Positions 4,794 to 6,608 of a stretch of DNA of 6,608 nucleotides are shown here, in pieces. Made by a program: the position numbers and the translations under genes. The notes under the pieces were generated by a model. The model was not told the DNA's origin. It did no database searches and saw nothing but the letters and a program-made list of their open reading frames with translations. The DNA is from Deltaproteobacteria bacterium UBA4427 (GTDB taxonomy: Bacteria; Myxococcota_A; UBA9160; UBA4427): contig DGPZ01000039.1 of assembly GCA_002390675.1 (NCBI GenBank), positions 37,858 to 44,465 of the forward strand, written 5' to 3'. Position 1 is the first letter of the stretch. The number at the start of each line of letters is the position of its first letter.

Positions 4794-6608
4794 TCATCGA
4801 TAGTCGTGAGACCGCGGCATCTTCGGCTTGCGCGGTTGTGGTTCCGATCCGGAAGACTGTTCTCCGTTCGTAGGCATTGCTGGGATAGGCCCGCGTGCTT
4901 CGCCTAGATCAAGAGGCTTGAGCTCGCGTGCACGCACGTGGATCACTCCGTCGACGCGTTGTAGCGGTCCTGCGATTTCGAGTAGAGAGGCTTGGTGGAG
5001 CGGCACGCGAAAGCGTGCCGCTTGATCCGGGGTGAGCACGGCGTTCGATAGGCCTGTCTCGTCTTCGAGAGTGACGAAGCAGAAGCCTTTGGCGGAGCCG
5101 GGCCTTTGTCGGACTATGGCGTGTCCTGCGATTCGGACATAGGCGCCGTCCGGGGTCTCTCGCAACTGTGTGGCAGAGAGAACGCCACGTGCTTCGAGGG
5201 TAGGGCGGAGATGCCCGATTAAATGATCTCCTGTTGTTAGGCCTGCGATTCGGTAATCCGCGAGGGTCTCTTCAATATCATCCATAGGGCGGAGGGGGGA
5301 ATACGCTTCTTCGTAGGGATGTCGATCGTTAGGCTGAGAAGAGTTGTTCCTTGCTGGGTCGATTCCTGCTGTTGAATGTCGGGCGACGCTTTGGCTCGAT
5401 CTGGCAATCTCGCGGCCCGCGAAGAGCGAGTTCGGGTCGCGTTCAAGCGCGGCCACTTGCCAGAGCACATCTCGCCGGGCTCCTGATGCCCCGCGGAGCC
5501 GTGCGAGCGCGCCAAGTTCCGCGAGGGAGTCGAGTTCGTCACGGTTAGGCGCGACCCTCCGCACGAAATTGCCAAGGTCCTGAAAACCGTCTCGCTTGCG
5601 TTCCTCAACGATCCGAGCAGCGGTTTTGCGCGCGAGCTTGCCGACCGCATCGAGTCCGATCCGAACAGCAGGGGGCCCTTGTCGCCGATTCCCGTCAATC
5701 GAGCCAGCTTCGAGGTCAGCCTGTTCTCCGGAAAAGAGCACGTCGACCGGACGCACCTCGACCCCGTGTCTTTGCGCATCCTTCACGAGGCTCGCGGGAC
5801 TGTAGAAGCCCATGGGTTGTGCTCGGAGGAGTCCGGCTAGGAACGCCGCGGGATGATGGCATTTGAGATAGGACGAGGCGTAGGCGATCAGTGCGAAAGA
5901 AGCTGAATGGGATTCGGGGAAACCGTAGAGCGCGAAAGACGAAATATGCAGCACGATCTGGTCTTCGGCTTCGCGGGTGAACCCCTTGCGCCGCATACCG
6001 GACCGCAAACGCTTCTCGATTTTGACCATTCGCTCCGTCGAACGCTTAAAACCCATCGCCCGCCTTAGCTCTTCGGCTTCGCCGCCGCTGAATCCTGCAG
6101 CGACCATGGCGATTCGTAGGAGCTGCTCCTGGAAAAGCGGGACGCCTAACGTTCTCTCGAGAATTGGACGGAGGGATTCGTGTGGGTAGACGACTGGTTC
6201 ACGACCCGCCCGGCGATTCAGATAGGGATGGACCATCTGTCCCACGATTGGCCCCGGGCGAATGATCGCGATCTCGACCACAAGGTCGTAGAAGGTTTTT
6301 GGCTTGAGTCGGGGTAGCGTTGCCATCTGCGCGCGGCTTTCGATTTGGAAAACGCCGACGGTATCCGCGCGGCGCATCATGGCGTAGGTTTTGGGGTCGT
6401 CGGGGGGGAGCTTTGCTAGGTCGACCCGCTTGCCCTCGTGCTTTCGAATGAGCGGGATCGTCTCTTCGAGTGCAGCCAACATGCCCAGCCCGAGCAGGTC
6501 GATCTTGATGATGCCCATGTCTGCGCAGTCGTCTTTGTCCCACTGGACGATTCTGCGATCGGCCATGGTGGCGGGCTCGATGGGAACGACTTCGTCGAGT
6601 CGGCCGGC
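4794..6608 (-). CDS. dnaE2: Error-prone DNA polymerase DnaE2 (ImuC), C-terminal part
   Basis: C-family polymerase that acts with ImuA/ImuB in SOS-induced translesion synthesis. The gene runs off the right edge; 604 residues are visible, of about 1050 usual, so the PHP domain and the first two catalytic aspartates are outside. The reading frame continues through the last 42 bases without a start being required. Visible in order (fragment numbering): EPAT followed by WDKDD (23-27) and IDLLGLGML (36-44), whose D37 corresponds to the third catalytic aspartate of E. coli DnaE (D555); FQIES (87-91); RPGPIVG (117-123); the fingers region to about 270; a helix-hairpin-helix (about 315-350); a polar linker (about 400-440); and an OB-fold (about 490-562). 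It ends in SHDYR, close to the SRDF-type ending of DnaE2 proteins. No clear Q-x-x-L-F clamp motif is seen, which fits recruitment by ImuB. The linker looks longer than usual. Confidence 0.93.
   Translation of the reverse strand, partial: AGRLDEVVPIEPATMADRRIVQWDKDDCADMGIIKIDLLGLGMLAALEETIPLIRKHEGKRVDLAKLPPDDPKTYAMMRRADTVGVFQIESRAQMATLPRLKPKTFYDLVVEIAIIRPGPIVGQMVHPYLNRRAGREPVVYPHESLRPILERTLGVPLFQEQLLRIAMVAAGFSGGEAEELRRAMGFKRSTERMVKIEKRLRSGMRRKGFTREAEDQIVLHISSFALYGFPESHSASFALIAYASSYLKCHHPAAFLAGLLRAQPMGFYSPASLVKDAQRHGVEVRPVDVLFSGEQADLEAGSIDGNRRQGPPAVRIGLDAVGKLARKTAARIVEERKRDGFQDLGNFVRRVAPNRDELDSLAELGALARLRGASGARRDVLWQVAALERDPNSLFAGREIARSSQSVARHSTAGIDPARNNSSQPNDRHPYEEAYSPLRPMDDIEETLADYRIAGLTTGDHLIGHLRPTLEARGVLSATQLRETPDGAYVRIAGHAIVRQRPGSAKGFCFVTLEDETGLSNAVLTPDQAARFRVPLHQASLLEIAGPLQRVDGVIHVRARELKPLDLGEARGPIPAMPTNGEQSSGSEPQPRKPKMPRSHDYR

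Noticed and set aside
5237..5779. A 180-codon minus-strand open frame within dnaE2
   Set aside because: It is a frame-shifted shadow of dnaE2. The dnaE2 frame is continuous with recognisable domains, so there is no sign of a real overlapping gene or frameshift.

Overview
The window is GC-rich, gene-dense bacterial DNA. It holds five protein genes, four complete and one running off the right edge. The protein families (cytosolic cyclophilin, a stand-alone GreA/GreB-like factor, an SDR oxidoreductase, and the error-prone polymerase DnaE2) suggest a Gram-negative of the wider Proteobacteria, Myxococcota or related uncultured lineages. The GreAB-like protein most resembles, from memory, proteins of deltaproteobacterial/myxococcal type. 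I cannot fix the phylum without a search.

Layout: 1-315 is non-coding. It contains a terminator-like hairpin (96-129) and then a long leader, rich in inverted repeats, in front of a transketolase gene (316-2400, +). A convergent, GC-rich, hairpin-rich spacer (2401-2643) separates this from a cyclophilin-type peptidyl-prolyl isomerase (2644-3075, -). A 185-base divergent spacer (3076-3260) leads to a small GreA/GreB C-domain protein (3261-3773, +). A short-chain dehydrogenase follows (3894-4691, +), about 120 bases downstream. A 102-base convergent spacer then meets the 3' end of dnaE2 (4794-6608, -), whose 5' part lies outside the window.

The genes do not form one pathway: central carbon metabolism, protein folding, transcription, a redox enzyme of unknown substrate, and SOS/translesion synthesis. 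Strand switches make at least four transcription units, and only the GreAB-like and SDR genes could be co-transcribed. I see no mobile element, CRISPR array, tRNA, rRNA or phage gene.

The least ordinary feature is the transketolase leader. The ribosome-binding region (301-312) is almost exactly duplicated at 161-173. The upstream copy sits as the loop of a perfect hairpin and can also pair with 179-187, which could equally pair with the real ribosome-binding site. This has the geometry of an RNA switch or H-type pseudoknot, but the evidence is sequence inspection only.
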